From the NCBI RefSeq assembly GCF_026339735.1, contig NZ_JAPEQG010000001.1, positions 4,154,001-4,218,000 of the forward strand: a DNA stretch of 64,000 bases, read 5' to 3'. This DNA comes from Streptomyces sp. NBC_01669. GTDB lineage: Bacteria; Actinomycetota; Actinomycetes; Streptomycetales; Streptomycetaceae. Below are positions 40,694-49,866 of the stretch, piece after piece. Position numbers and translations under genes: made by a program. The notes beneath the pieces were generated by a model, which saw only the letters and a list, made by a program, of their open reading frames with translations, was not told the DNA's origin and did not search any database. The stretch's first letter is position 1; every line of letters starts with the position of its first letter.

Positions 40694-43165
40694 ATGACGC
40701 AGCGGGCACTCCGCTCCTCCGGGGAGCACACACCTGGTCGGCCCCGTCGGCGGGCCATGATCGACGCCGGTTCCGAGCTCGACCCGGTCCACCCGATGAA
40801 GCTCCCTGCCACGACCGTCCGCACGAGCGGGCTGACCGCGGCCGAGGTGGCCGAGCGGATCGCCCGGGGCGAGGTCAACGACGTACCCGTCCGCTCGTCC
40901 CGCTCCGTCCGCGAGATCGTCCGCGCCAACGTCTTCACCCGGTTCAACCTGATCATCGGCGTGCTCTGGCTGATCATGCTGTTCGTCGCGCCGATCCAGG
41001 ACAGCCTCTTCGGCTTCGTGATCATCGCCAACACAGGCATCGGCATCGTCCAGGAGTGGCGCGCCAAGAAGACCCTGGACAGCCTCGCGGTCATCGGCGA
41101 GGCGAAACCCACGGTCCGGCGCGACGGGGTCGCGGCCGAGATCTCCACCTCCGAGATCGTGCTCGGCGATCTCGTCGAGCTCGGGCCCGGCGACAAGGTC
41201 GTGGTCGACGGCGCGGTGGCCGAGGCCGACAACCTGGAGATCGACGAGTCCCTGCTCACCGGCGAGGCCGACCCCGTACTGAAGCAGGCCGGCGACCCGG
41301 TGATGTCCGGCAGCTTCGTCGTCGCGGGCGGCGGCGCGTTCTCCGCCACCAAAGTCGGCCGCGAGGCCTATGCCGCGCAGCTCGCCGAGGAGGCGTCCCG
41401 CTTCACGCTCGTCGAGTCCGAGCTGCGCAGTGGCATCAGCACGATCCTCAAGTACGTCACCTGGATGATGGTGCCGACCGCGATCGGCCTCATCATCAGC
41501 CAGCTCGTCGTCAAGAACACCAACGTCAAGGACTCGATCGCCCGCACCGTGGGCGGCATCGTCCCGATGATCCCCGAGGGCCTGGTCCTGCTCACCTCGG
41601 TCGCCTTCGCGATCGGTGTCGTACGGCTCGGCCGCAAGCAGTGCCTCGTGCAGGAGCTGCCCGCCATCGAGGGTCTCGCCCGGGTCGACGTCGTCTGTCT
41701 GGACAAGACCGGCACGCTCACCGAGGGCGGGATGGACGTCACCGAGGTGCGGGCGCTGAACGGCGCGGACGACCCGTACATACGCCAGGTGCTGAGCGCC
41801 CTCGGCGCATCCGACCCGCGGCCCAACGCCAGCCTGCAGGCGATCATCGACGCGTACCCGTCCCCGAACGGCGAGGCATGGCGGTGCACGGAGGCCCTGC
41901 CGTTCTCCTCGGCACGCAAGTACAGCGGCGCCGCGTTCGTCGAGACCGACGGGCGGTCGTCGACCTGGCTGCTCGGCGCACCCGATGTGCTCCTCCCGGA
42001 CCAGGACCCGGCGCTCGGCGAGATCGAGCAGCTCAACGAGCAGGGGCTGCGGGTGCTGCTGCTGGCGCGCGCCGAGGGCGAGCTGGAGGGGCCGGAGATC
42101 GCCCACGGGGCCGTACCGACCGCGCTGATCGTGCTGGAACAGCGGCTGCGGCCGGACGCCGGGGACACGCTGCGCTACTTCGCCGACCAGCGGGTCGCCA
42201 CGAAGGTCATCTCCGGGGACAACGCCGTCTCGGTCGGCGCGGTCGCGGGCAAGCTCGGCCTGCCCGGCGCCGAGCACACGCTGGACGCGCGCCGGCTGCC
42301 CACGGACCCGGACGCCATGGCCACGGCCATGGAGGAGAACGCGGTCTTCGGCCGGGTCACCCCGCAGCAGAAGCGCGAGATGGTCGCCGCCCTCCAGTCC
42401 CGCGGCCACACGGTCGCGATGACGGGCGACGGGGTCAACGACGTGCTGGCGCTGAAGGACGCCGACATCGGGGTGTCGATGGGTTCGGGCTCCGAGGCGA
42501 CACGCGCCGTGGCCCAGATCGTCCTGCTGAACAACAGCTTCGCGACACTGCCGTCGGTGGTCGCGGAAGGCCGCCGCGTGATCGGCAACATCACCCGGGT
42601 CGCCACCCTGTTCCTGACGAAGACCGTCTATTCGGTGCTGCTGGCGATCCTGGTGGTCTGCTTCCAGGTCGAGTACCCGTTCCTGCCCCGGCATCTGACT
42701 CTGCTGTCGACGCTGACGATCGGCGTCCCGGCGTTCTTCCTGGCCCTCGCCCCGAACAAGGAGCGGGCCCGGCCGCACTTCGTCCGAAGAGTCATGCGGT
42801 ACTCGGTGCCGTCCGGCGTCATCGCGGGCATCGCCACCTTCGTGACGTACCTGGTCGCCCGGCACTACTACACGGGTACGGAAGCGCTGGGCGCGGAGAC
42901 CAGCGCCGCGACGCTCACGCTGTTCCTCGTCTCGATGTGGGTTCTCGTGATCATCGCCCGCCCGTACACCTGGTGGCGGATCGTCCTGGTCGCGTCGATG
43001 GGTGCGGCATTCCTGATCGTGCTGATGGTGCCGTGGCTGCAGAACTTCTTCGCGCTGAAGCTGGTGGGCGCGGTCATACCGTGGACGGCGGTGGGGATAG
43101 CGGTGGTGGCGGCGGCTGCCCTGGAGTTCACCTGGCGACTGGTCAGCCGCCGCTTCCCGGTGTAG
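40694..43165 (+). CDS. P-type cation-transporting ATPase (CtpE-like)
   Basis: 823-residue P-type ATPase. The phosphorylation loop DKTGTLT has D337, the actuator motif is LTGEA (188-192), the hinge TGDGVND lies at 577-583 and the TM4 motif is PEGL (294-297), not the PEAL or CPC types. PEGL and the segment YPFLPRHLTLLSTLTIG resemble mycobacterial CtpE, reported as a calcium uptake pump. Calcium or another divalent cation is thus a guess. The ATG at 40694 is used; the first 20 residues are basic and Ser-rich. It ends 3 bases from the convergent secreted-protein gene. Confidence 0.88.
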   Translation: MTQRALRSSGEHTPGRPRRRAMIDAGSELDPVHPMKLPATTVRTSGLTAAEVAERIARGEVNDVPVRSSRSVREIVRANVFTRFNLIIGVLWLIMLFVAPIQDSLFGFVIIANTGIGIVQEWRAKKTLDSLAVIGEAKPTVRRDGVAAEISTSEIVLGDLVELGPGDKVVVDGAVAEADNLEIDESLLTGEADPVLKQAGDPVMSGSFVVAGGGAFSATKVGREAYAAQLAEEASRFTLVESELRSGISTILKYVTWMMVPTAIGLIISQLVVKNTNVKDSIARTVGGIVPMIPEGLVLLTSVAFAIGVVRLGRKQCLVQELPAIEGLARVDVVCLDKTGTLTEGGMDVTEVRALNGADDPYIRQVLSALGASDPRPNASLQAIIDAYPSPNGEAWRCTEALPFSSARKYSGAAFVETDGRSSTWLLGAPDVLLPDQDPALGEIEQLNEQGLRVLLLARAEGELEGPEIAHGAVPTALIVLEQRLRPDAGDTLRYFADQRVATKVISGDNAVSVGAVAGKLGLPGAEHTLDARRLPTDPDAMATAMEENAVFGRVTPQQKREMVAALQSRGHTVAMTGDGVNDVLALKDADIGVSMGSGSEATRAVAQIVLLNNSFATLPSVVAEGRRVIGNITRVATLFLTKTVYSVLLAILVVCFQVEYPFLPRHLTLLSTLTIGVPAFFLALAPNKERARPHFVRRVMRYSVPSGVIAGIATFVTYLVARHYYTGTEALGAETSAATLTLFLVSMWVLVIIARPYTWWRIVLVASMGAAFLIVLMVPWLQNFFALKLVGAVIPWTAVGIAVVAAAALEFTWRLVSRRFPV

Positions 43166-43168
43166 CCG

Positions 43169-43942
43169 TTACCGCACGTCGACGAAGTCGCCGGCGGTGG
43201 TGACGGCCGGGGTGGTGGACGTACCGGCGAAGCTGTAGCGCCAGTAGCCGTCGACCGAGGCCGTGACCGTGGTCTTCAGGTTGCCGGTGCTGTTCGTCTT
43301 GATCGTCTTCACCGTGGTGTAGGTGGAGCTGGTCTTCTTGCGGAACTGGAGCTTCACCGACTGACCGGTGTAACCCGCGTACGTGTGGGACTCCCAGTTC
43401 GCCCGCGAGAGCTTCCCGGTGACCGTGATGGTCCTGCCCTTCCTGACGGGCTCCGGGGAGGCGTTGACCGTCAGCTTCGACAGCCGCTGGATCTTCGCCG
43501 TGGCGTAGGAGTCGTAGGAGGTGCTGGAGCCGTCCGTGGCCTCCGCGCCGGCGAGGACGTGCCAGGAGCCGGCCAGCGCGTTCTTCGTCAGATCGACCCG
43601 CGGGTCGATCGTGATGGTGTACGAGCAGGTGGAGGTGGTGGCGCTCGCGGCCTTGCAGGTGGCCTGCCCCTCGTTGGGCAGCAGCGCGCCGTCCATGCCC
43701 TCGTCCAGGCTCTTCCCGTGCCACAGGATCAGCCAGCCGTCGGCTATGCCGGAGGCGTGCGAGGCGGTGACCGACACGGTGATGGTCTTCGCCGCCGTCG
43801 TGCCCAGGACGGTGTTCTTGCCGCCGTTGACGCTGACCTTGGAGATGACGGGATCCGCCGTTGCCGCGTGCGCGGCCGGGACGGCGAGAGCGGACAGGAC
43901 CAGGGCGCCGGACGCGGCGGCGACAGTGGCACGTATGCGCAT
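43169..43942 (-). CDS. Secreted protein A of a tandem paralogous pair
   Basis: 257 residues. A signal peptide covers 1-27 (MRIRATVAAASGALVLSALA, cut near AHAA). The N-terminal half is a beta-rich domain with two cysteines (TCKAAS, TCSYTI). The last 100 residues form an Ig-like module (KLTVNASPEPVRKGRTITVT) shared almost identically with the next gene. No catalytic motif is seen; a wall- or surface-associated adhesive or structural role is possible. The GGGAGA site supports the ATG at 43942. Confidence 0.82.
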   Translation of the reverse strand: MRIRATVAAASGALVLSALAVPAAHAATADPVISKVSVNGGKNTVLGTTAAKTITVSVTASHASGIADGWLILWHGKSLDEGMDGALLPNEGQATCKAASATTSTCSYTITIDPRVDLTKNALAGSWHVLAGAEATDGSSTSYDSYATAKIQRLSKLTVNASPEPVRKGRTITVTGKLSRANWESHTYAGYTGQSVKLQFRKKTSSTYTTVKTIKTNSTGNLKTTVTASVDGYWRYSFAGTSTTPAVTTAGDFVDVR

Positions 43943-44125
43943 ATTTTCTCCCGTGGAGAAAGGGGTCCGTCGGGCAGGTGGCGCGGTGGCTCCGGCCGCG
44001 GTGGGACCCGATGGGTCAGTGCGTCCGCGGACCCGGCGGGCCGGGCGGGGACGCACAGGATGGGGGTACGAGAAGCGGGACCCCCATACCGGAGATCCCG
44101 CTGCTCGTGTGGACCACGTGTGGAA

Positions 44126-45061
44126 CTACTGCACGTCGACGTAGTCACCCGCGGTGGTGACGGCCGGGGTGGTGGAGGTACCGGCGAAGCTGTAGCGCCA
44201 GTAGCCGTCGACCGAGGCCGTGGCCGTGGTCTTCAGGTTGCCGGTGCTGTTCGTCTTGATCGTCTTCAGCGTGGTGTAGGTGGAGCTGGTCTTCTTGCGG
44301 AACTGGAGCTTCACCGACTGGGTCGCGTAGCCGTGGTAGGCCAGGTCGTCCCAGTTCGCGCGGGAGAGCTTCCCGGTGACCGTGATGGTCCTGCCCTTCT
44401 TCACGGGCTCCGGAGAAGCGTTGACCGTCAGCTTCGAGAAGCGCTGGAGCTTGGTGGTACCCAGGCCGTCCTGCACTGCGTAGTCGATCTGGGTGGGGTC
44501 GGGGTTGCTCGGGTCCTGGCCGTTGTAGTCGACGGCGAAGCCCGTCGCCTTCCACGTCGTGGCGTCCGCGTTGCTGATGAGGTCGTAGTACGGCGAGATA
44601 TCGATCTGCCCCTTGCAGGTGGCGACCGTCGAGGAGACGGCCTTGCAGGTGGGGGGCTTGGCGCCGTAGAGCTCGTTCGCCGGAGCGTCGAACGAACCGC
44701 GGTAGAGCGCGACGTCGAGAAAGAATTCGGAGCCGAAGATGTCCACGTCGGCGGCGTGCGTCACCGTGTACGTGGTCGCCACGGTCTTCGTGGCGCTGAT
44801 GCCCACGGCGATCGGCTTGCCACCGTTCACGGTGAACTTCGAGAAGGTCAGGTCGAGCGGGACACCGGCGGTCTCGGCAGCGGTGACGGAGCGCGCGCCG
44901 GACTTCGCACCGGACTGCGTGCCGGACGCGGCCTGAGCGGCGCGCGCGGCATCGAGGACAGTGGAGCGGTGCGCGTCGTCGGCCTGAGCCGCAGACGGAA
45001 CGACGAGGGCGGAGAGAGCCAGGGCGCCGGTTACGGCGGCCACAGTGGCACGAATACGCAT
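44126..45061 (-). CDS. Secreted protein B of a tandem paralogous pair
   Basis: 311 residues, paralogue of the gene to its left and in the same orientation. The signal peptide is MRIRATVAAVTGALALSALV (cut near AQAD). An Ala/Ser-rich stretch (28-65) and a beta domain with a Cys pair (TCKAVS, TCKGQI) follow. The shared C-terminal module is KLTVNASPEPVKKGRTITVT to the end. It has about 65 extra N-terminal residues compared with protein A. Function unknown. The first gene in the transcription direction is this one; 183 bases separate the two genes. Confidence 0.82.
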   Translation of the reverse strand: MRIRATVAAVTGALALSALVVPSAAQADDAHRSTVLDAARAAQAASGTQSGAKSGARSVTAAETAGVPLDLTFSKFTVNGGKPIAVGISATKTVATTYTVTHAADVDIFGSEFFLDVALYRGSFDAPANELYGAKPPTCKAVSSTVATCKGQIDISPYYDLISNADATTWKATGFAVDYNGQDPSNPDPTQIDYAVQDGLGTTKLQRFSKLTVNASPEPVKKGRTITVTGKLSRANWDDLAYHGYATQSVKLQFRKKTSSTYTTLKTIKTNSTGNLKTTATASVDGYWRYSFAGTSTTPAVTTAGDYVDVQ

Positions 45062-45248
45062 GTTTCGTTCCCCAATGTGGAGAAGGGGCCCGCGGAGGTC
45101 GTCCGTTCCCGGGCCCAAGGTCGTCTGTGAAGCCTGGTGGCTTCACAGACAAGACCATGGAGACGCGTGAACGGTTGTGCGGCCCGTGGGGATTTTTGCG
45201 AATACGTGTCCCTGCCCAGGTATTGGCGCGTTCCGCCCCTTTGCCGTG
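45062..45248. other. Intergenic region between secreted protein B and the sacsin-like ATPase gene
   Basis: 187 bases. It contains the hairpin at 45123-45150 and presumably the promoter of the secreted-protein gene. I see no small gene. Confidence 0.4.
45123..45150 (-). terminator. Hairpin downstream of the sacsin-like ATPase gene
   Basis: A perfect 12-bp stem GTCTGTGAAGCC/GGCTTCACAGAC with loop TGGT lies about 100 bases past the stop of the leftward ATPase gene. It is the likely terminator separating it from the secreted-protein pair. Confidence 0.75.
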
Positions 45249-48200
45249 TCAGTCGAACCAGCGGTCGCGCGCCAACTCCTCCGTGCGCGACGGGTCCTGC
45301 AGCAGCGCAGCGACCTCGAAACGGCGTGGCCACTGACCCGCCGCCCAGGCCAGGCCCGCCGCGACACCCTCCAGCGTCGAGGCGTGGACGGTCCCGTCCG
45401 GGGTGCGGCGCCAGTCCAGCTCGACGCCGCCCGCCCGGAGTTCGCCGTGTTCGACGTACGTGTCCGGGGTACCGGCGCCGAGCAGGATCCGCACCGACTC
45501 CGGCACCTGGTGCTCCTCGCCGTCCGTCGTCACCTCCGCCTCGACGGTCTCGCCGAGCCGCCGCACCTGGAACAGCTCGGCCAGGTCCGCGGCGCGCGCC
45601 GGGGCCACCGGCAGGAGCGGCAGGCTGCCCGTCAGCGGCAGCAGGTCGGGGGCGTCCGCGATCACCGCGTCGGCCGCGTCGACGACGCGTACCTCGCCGT
45701 CGACCATGGCCCGCAGCTCGTCGGGCAGCGTGACCTGCTCCGGGTCGAGATCGGCCAGGGCCGTGTACAGCTCGTGGAGTTGTACGGAGCCGACCGGGCG
45801 GTCCTCGTCCGCGAGCCGGCCGAGGAGTTCCGCCGCACCGCCCGGCTCGTCGAGGAGCGCGGCGACGGAGGTCCTTACGCCGAGGGCGCGCAGCACCTGG
45901 ACATCGTCGAAGCCGGTCGCGTCGGCGGAGTCGTACAGTCCGGACAGTCGCGGGTCGCCACCCGCAGCCCGCAGCCCCGCCGGGCGGCGGCCGCCGAGCA
46001 CCGGATGGTCGCGCAGCCACCATGCGGTGTACGAGCGCACGGACCGGGTCGTGCCGTCCGGGAGCAGCACCCGCACCGGCTGGGTCAGCGCGTCGCGCAG
46101 CGGCGGCCGGGAGAGCAGGGCGAGCGCCTGCGGCCAGGCATCGTCGTCGACGAGGTCGAGGTCGCGGACGGCGACGATCTCGGTGGCGACGGGCGGCACT
46201 TGGGCCCGCCCGTCGCCCGACCACCACCCCTCGTTGTCACCGCTGCGCGGCGGCAGACTCAATTGCAGCTGGTCGAGAATGTCCTCGCACCACACGTCGA
46301 CGGCGTCGAGCAGTCCCGCGTCGTCGGGTTCGGCGAAGTCGCCTTCGCGCGGCTCCAGTTCGTCGGGGTCGAGGACGACGTCGGTCGCCCGGACGAGCGC
46401 GAAGGTGGCCAGCACCCCGCAGGCGGTCAGCGGCTGCTCGCCCCAGCGGTCCGTCAGTTCCTCGTCACAGAGCGCGAGTTCGCCCTCGCGCATGATGCTC
46501 GCGAACGGGCTTCCCGGCAGCACGAGTTCACCGGCAGGTGCGGGTTCGCCGTCCTCGTCGGGGAGGGCGAGTGCACCGAGCCAGGGCTCGTCGCCCGGCG
46601 CGAGGTCGGCGTCCCGGACGAGCGTGAGGACGGTGTCCGCGAGCTCCTCCGCGTCCAGCGCGTCCTCGTCCCACACCTCGCCGGCGTCCAGCGAACCGGC
46701 GACGGCCGCACGCACCTGCGGGGTCGTCAGCACCGCGCGCGGGGTGGCGGGCAGGGCACCCAGCTTCTCCAGGAGCGGATGTGCGGCATCCGGATGCGCG
46801 ACCTTCAGCCCGAGCCGGGCCAGTCGGCCCAGGACCGGGCCGGTGAGGGCGTCGGGGACCGGCAGGAGGACCTGTCGGGGACCGATGGCGGTGCGCGGTG
46901 GTGCGGTGTCCGGGGCGCCCGCCGCGCTCTCCACTGCTCCGGCCAGTGGGACCGGGAGTCCGGAGAGCCGGTCGGGGTCGACTCCCGACAGGCTGTCGTA
47001 CAGCCGCCGCCACCAGTCGGGTTCGCGCTCCAGACCGGCGAGCCGGTCGATCGCCTCGGCCAGCGGGACCCGGGCGACGCCGAGGGTACGCAGTTCGCTC
47101 CGGCGCTCAAGTCCCGCGGGCAGCAGGCACGGCAGCACCTCGGCAAGCACCTGAACGGTCTCGGCGCCCACCCCCTCCACGACCTCTGCCTCGATCGGCC
47201 GCAGCGCGGTGGTGGCCACGCGGACGTTCTCCGCCCCGGCGTCCCAGGCGTCCCACTGCTCGGGCTCGGCGGCGGCGTCGCGCGGGGCGGCGGGCTCCAG
47301 GAACGCGACGCGCGGCAGCCGGTCCAGGATCGCGCCGCGCACGGCACCGTCCAGTTCGCTCTTGCCGAGCGGGCCGGGCACGAGGTCGAGAGTGGCGATG
47401 GACACCGGATGCCAGTCGGCGAGCAGTTCGGCGTACGCGTCGGCCGCGCGCTGCACCAGGAAGTCGGTGAGCGGGCCGGGCGCGGGGTGGCGGCGCGTGG
47501 TGTCGAGCGGCAGCGACGCGATGAGCAGGGCGGGGACGCCGAGGGGCTCGTCGGTGGGGGTCGGCGCGTGCACGACGGGGGCGGTACGGGGGTACACCGG
47601 CGCCCCTTCCCCGTCCACGGGCACCGCCCAGGTCACCGACCAGTGCGGGCGCAGCCGTTCCTCCAGCGGGCGGTCGGCGAGCAGGGCCGGTTCGATCGGC
47701 CCGTGCTGGGCGACGGTGCGCCAGCGGTTCGTGCCGTACGCGGAGTCGTCGATGTGTGTGTAGGGGCCGTGCTGGGAACGGCTGAGCGTCCGCAGGTCCT
47801 CGGGGGTGTCGATGACGATCTCTTCGAGACCGGCGAGCGTCAGGAGGAGCGCGTCGTCGACGGCGGCGAGCAGCCGTCCGACGAGGTCCTCGGCGACGCC
47901 GTCGCGCAGCGGCAGGACGACGACGGTGTCGTACCCGTCCGGTGCGGTGCCCTCGGCGGGCAGCGGAAGACGCAGCAGCGGTACGTGGCCGTCGCGGCGG
48001 CGGAGTTCGTCACCGAGGCCCGGGCTGCCGACGGCGGCCTCGCGGGCGAGGTCACGGGCCTCGGCGAGGGACCAGCGGACGCCGCCGTGCCGGCCGACGA
48101 CGGCGGGCTCGTCGCTGACCGCGAGGACGGCGGCGAACCCGACGCCGAACCTGCCGACGGCGGACTCGTGGCCCTCGCGCTTGGCGGAGGCGCGGAGCGT

Positions 48201-48509
48201 GCTGAGCGATTCGACGCCGGTGGCGTCGAGGGGGGCGCCGGTGTTGGCGGCGGCGAGGACGGCGGGTCCGGTGTCCGAGGCGGGGTGAAGGGTGAGACGG
48301 AGCCGGCCGGGGACGCCGGCGCGGGCGGCCGCATCGGCGGCGTTCTGGGCGAGCTCGACGACGAGGCGGTCGCGGTAGCCGCCGAGCGCGAGGTCCTCCT
48401 CGGCGTTGGCGTCCTCCCGGAACCGGGCCGGACCGGCGCCCCAGGCGTCGAGCACCCCGCGCCGCAGCCGTGCCGTCCCGAACGGATCGGCCCCCTCGGT
48501 CGCATTCAT
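45249..48509 (-). CDS. Large sacsin/HSP90-like ATPase protein
   Basis: 1086 residues. The N-terminal 250 residues form a GHKL (HSP90/sacsin-like) ATPase: N-box ELAQNAADA (52-60), ANTGAPL (89-95) in place of the classic DNG motif and GRFGVGFAA (119-127). The remaining 800 residues are helical, acidic and without a recognised domain. Sacsin-type proteins act as chaperones in eukaryotes; bacterial relatives are uncharacterised. The ATG at 48509 begins MNATEGADPFG; a GTG two codons upstream is possible. Neighbours give no clear hint of its client. Confidence 0.88.
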   Translation of the reverse strand: MNATEGADPFGTARLRRGVLDAWGAGPARFREDANAEEDLALGGYRDRLVVELAQNAADAAARAGVPGRLRLTLHPASDTGPAVLAAANTGAPLDATGVESLSTLRASAKREGHESAVGRFGVGFAAVLAVSDEPAVVGRHGGVRWSLAEARDLAREAAVGSPGLGDELRRRDGHVPLLRLPLPAEGTAPDGYDTVVVLPLRDGVAEDLVGRLLAAVDDALLLTLAGLEEIVIDTPEDLRTLSRSQHGPYTHIDDSAYGTNRWRTVAQHGPIEPALLADRPLEERLRPHWSVTWAVPVDGEGAPVYPRTAPVVHAPTPTDEPLGVPALLIASLPLDTTRRHPAPGPLTDFLVQRAADAYAELLADWHPVSIATLDLVPGPLGKSELDGAVRGAILDRLPRVAFLEPAAPRDAAAEPEQWDAWDAGAENVRVATTALRPIEAEVVEGVGAETVQVLAEVLPCLLPAGLERRSELRTLGVARVPLAEAIDRLAGLEREPDWWRRLYDSLSGVDPDRLSGLPVPLAGAVESAAGAPDTAPPRTAIGPRQVLLPVPDALTGPVLGRLARLGLKVAHPDAAHPLLEKLGALPATPRAVLTTPQVRAAVAGSLDAGEVWDEDALDAEELADTVLTLVRDADLAPGDEPWLGALALPDEDGEPAPAGELVLPGSPFASIMREGELALCDEELTDRWGEQPLTACGVLATFALVRATDVVLDPDELEPREGDFAEPDDAGLLDAVDVWCEDILDQLQLSLPPRSGDNEGWWSGDGRAQVPPVATEIVAVRDLDLVDDDAWPQALALLSRPPLRDALTQPVRVLLPDGTTRSVRSYTAWWLRDHPVLGGRRPAGLRAAGGDPRLSGLYDSADATGFDDVQVLRALGVRTSVAALLDEPGGAAELLGRLADEDRPVGSVQLHELYTALADLDPEQVTLPDELRAMVDGEVRVVDAADAVIADAPDLLPLTGSLPLLPVAPARAADLAELFQVRRLGETVEAEVTTDGEEHQVPESVRILLGAGTPDTYVEHGELRAGGVELDWRRTPDGTVHASTLEGVAAGLAWAAGQWPRRFEVAALLQDPSRTEELARDRWFD

Positions 48510-48661
48510 GCTCACGCTCTGACTCCGCTCTGTCCGGTGACGCGTTACCCGTGTGCGGCGGGGGTGTGCGTGCGCCTGCGTGCGCGTACACCCGTGCCGC
48601 CAGTGTGCGCCCGAAGGTACCGCGACCGACAATCCCGCGTGGCGCGGCGATGGGGCGCCAC

Positions 48662-48846
48662 CCTTGTCCCCCATCGCCGGACGGGCTCGAAATGCCCCCG
48701 GCGCGTCGTCACGCCTTGTCCGCCCTCGCCGGACGGGCTCGATCCCGCCCCCGAAATCACACCCCGCGCCGCACCGAAAGTCGCACGGGCAACATATCGA
48801 GCCCGTCCCGAGCGACACATCAAGCCCGTCCGGCGATTGAGGACAA
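48662..48846. repeat. Cluster of Streptomyces intergenic repeats (CGCCGGACGGGCTCGA type)
   Basis: The 420-base gap between the ATPase and DUF3027 genes contains two forward copies of the core CGCCGGACGGGCTCGA (about 48674-48690 and 48727-48742). Two reverse copies follow, one partial (from about 48798, GAGCCCGTCC) and one near 48823-48845, CCCGTCCGGCGATTGAGGAC. From memory, CCTCAATCGCCGGACGGGCT is a common intergenic repeat in Streptomyces genomes. The opposed copies can fold into hairpins. No gene is visible in the gap. Confidence 0.6.
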
Positions 48847-48930
48847 AGCGCTCACCAGGAGCCCTGGGGCCGCACCGCAGCACGCGACCCCCGGGTACCG
48901 CAAACCCGGACCCCCCAGCGGCCAGGAGCG

Positions 48931-49866
48931 TCAGGAGTGGCCCAGGTCCTCCGACGGCGCATCCGGTTCCGCCGGGACCGATCCGCTGTCCCGCGCCGGA
49001 CGCAGCGGGTACTCGTCCACCTGCATCGTGTCCAGCGCGTGCGGCGCCGGCTTCGGCGGCTTCGGCATCACCGCTGCCTCCGAGTGCCCACCGCAGCCGT
49101 ACGACAGGGAGACCACATGCCCGTCCGCCGGGCCGAACTCGTTCGCGCACACGCCGAAGGCCTGCCGCAGCGAACCCGCCAGGGGCACCAGGAAGGCACA
49201 GGTGACACAGGAAGCCGGTGCCGCCTGAGCCATCGGCGTCTTCGCGCCGAATGTCTCGTCCCAGCGGTCGGCCGCGGCATGCAGCCCGTACCGGGACAGC
49301 ACCCGTGCCCGCCGCATGCCGAGCTCTTCCGCGAGCGCAGCGATGGAGCCGCGCCTCGTCGTCTCCGGGCGCGTCGTGAGTTCCGCGTCCTCCGCGTCGA
49401 CGAGGTCGGCCATCTCCTCCGACATCTCGGAGGCCACCGAGCTCGGCAGCGGCTCGTCCTCGCCGCTGTACCCCGGCTCCAGACGCAGATCCTCCGCCTC
49501 CGTCGGCAGCAGATCACCGGGTCCCATGTCACCGGGCCGCAGCCGCTCGCTCCACGGCACCCACTCGGGAGCTAGCAGCGCGTCGGTCCCCGGCAGCAGT
49601 ACCGCCTCGTCGAGCGTGACGATCTTGGCGCGGGAGGCCCTGGCGACCGTCACCGCCCAACGCCAGCCCTTGTAACCGGGTTCCTTGCACTCGAAGTAGT
49701 GCGTGACGACCCGGTCTCCCTCGGAGACCAGGCCCACGTGCTCACCGACCTCCCCCGGCGCGGCCACTTCCTCGGCCGCCGCGCGCGCGAGGTCTACCGC
49801 CTCGGCGCACAGACGGTCGGGGGCAGGGGTACGGGCAGTACGGCTTCGCGTCGTAGCAGCACTCAC
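48931..49866 (-). CDS. DUF3027 protein
   Basis: 311-residue DUF3027 protein, a conserved actinobacterial family of unknown function. The N-terminal two thirds are acidic (EGDRVVTHYFECKEPGYKGW is typical). A Cys-rich segment near 235-275 (CVTCAFLVPL, CANEFGPADG, YGCGGHSE) could bind zinc. The C-terminus is Pro-rich and disordered. The GTG at 49866 is used. Confidence 0.88.
   Translation of the reverse strand: MSAATTRSRTARTPAPDRLCAEAVDLARAAAEEVAAPGEVGEHVGLVSEGDRVVTHYFECKEPGYKGWRWAVTVARASRAKIVTLDEAVLLPGTDALLAPEWVPWSERLRPGDMGPGDLLPTEAEDLRLEPGYSGEDEPLPSSVASEMSEEMADLVDAEDAELTTRPETTRRGSIAALAEELGMRRARVLSRYGLHAAADRWDETFGAKTPMAQAAPASCVTCAFLVPLAGSLRQAFGVCANEFGPADGHVVSLSYGCGGHSEAAVMPKPPKPAPHALDTMQVDEYPLRPARDSGSVPAEPDAPSEDLGHS

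Noticed and set aside
45177..49205. A 1342-codon open frame on the + strand opposite the sacsin-like ATPase
   Set aside because: Low-complexity Arg/Gly/Val-rich shadow without family similarity; the opposite strand has clear GHKL motifs.
45249..49866. A defence island around the HSP90-like ATPase
   Set aside because: No nuclease, restriction, toxin or reverse transcriptase gene is adjacent; neighbours are secreted proteins and DUF3027.
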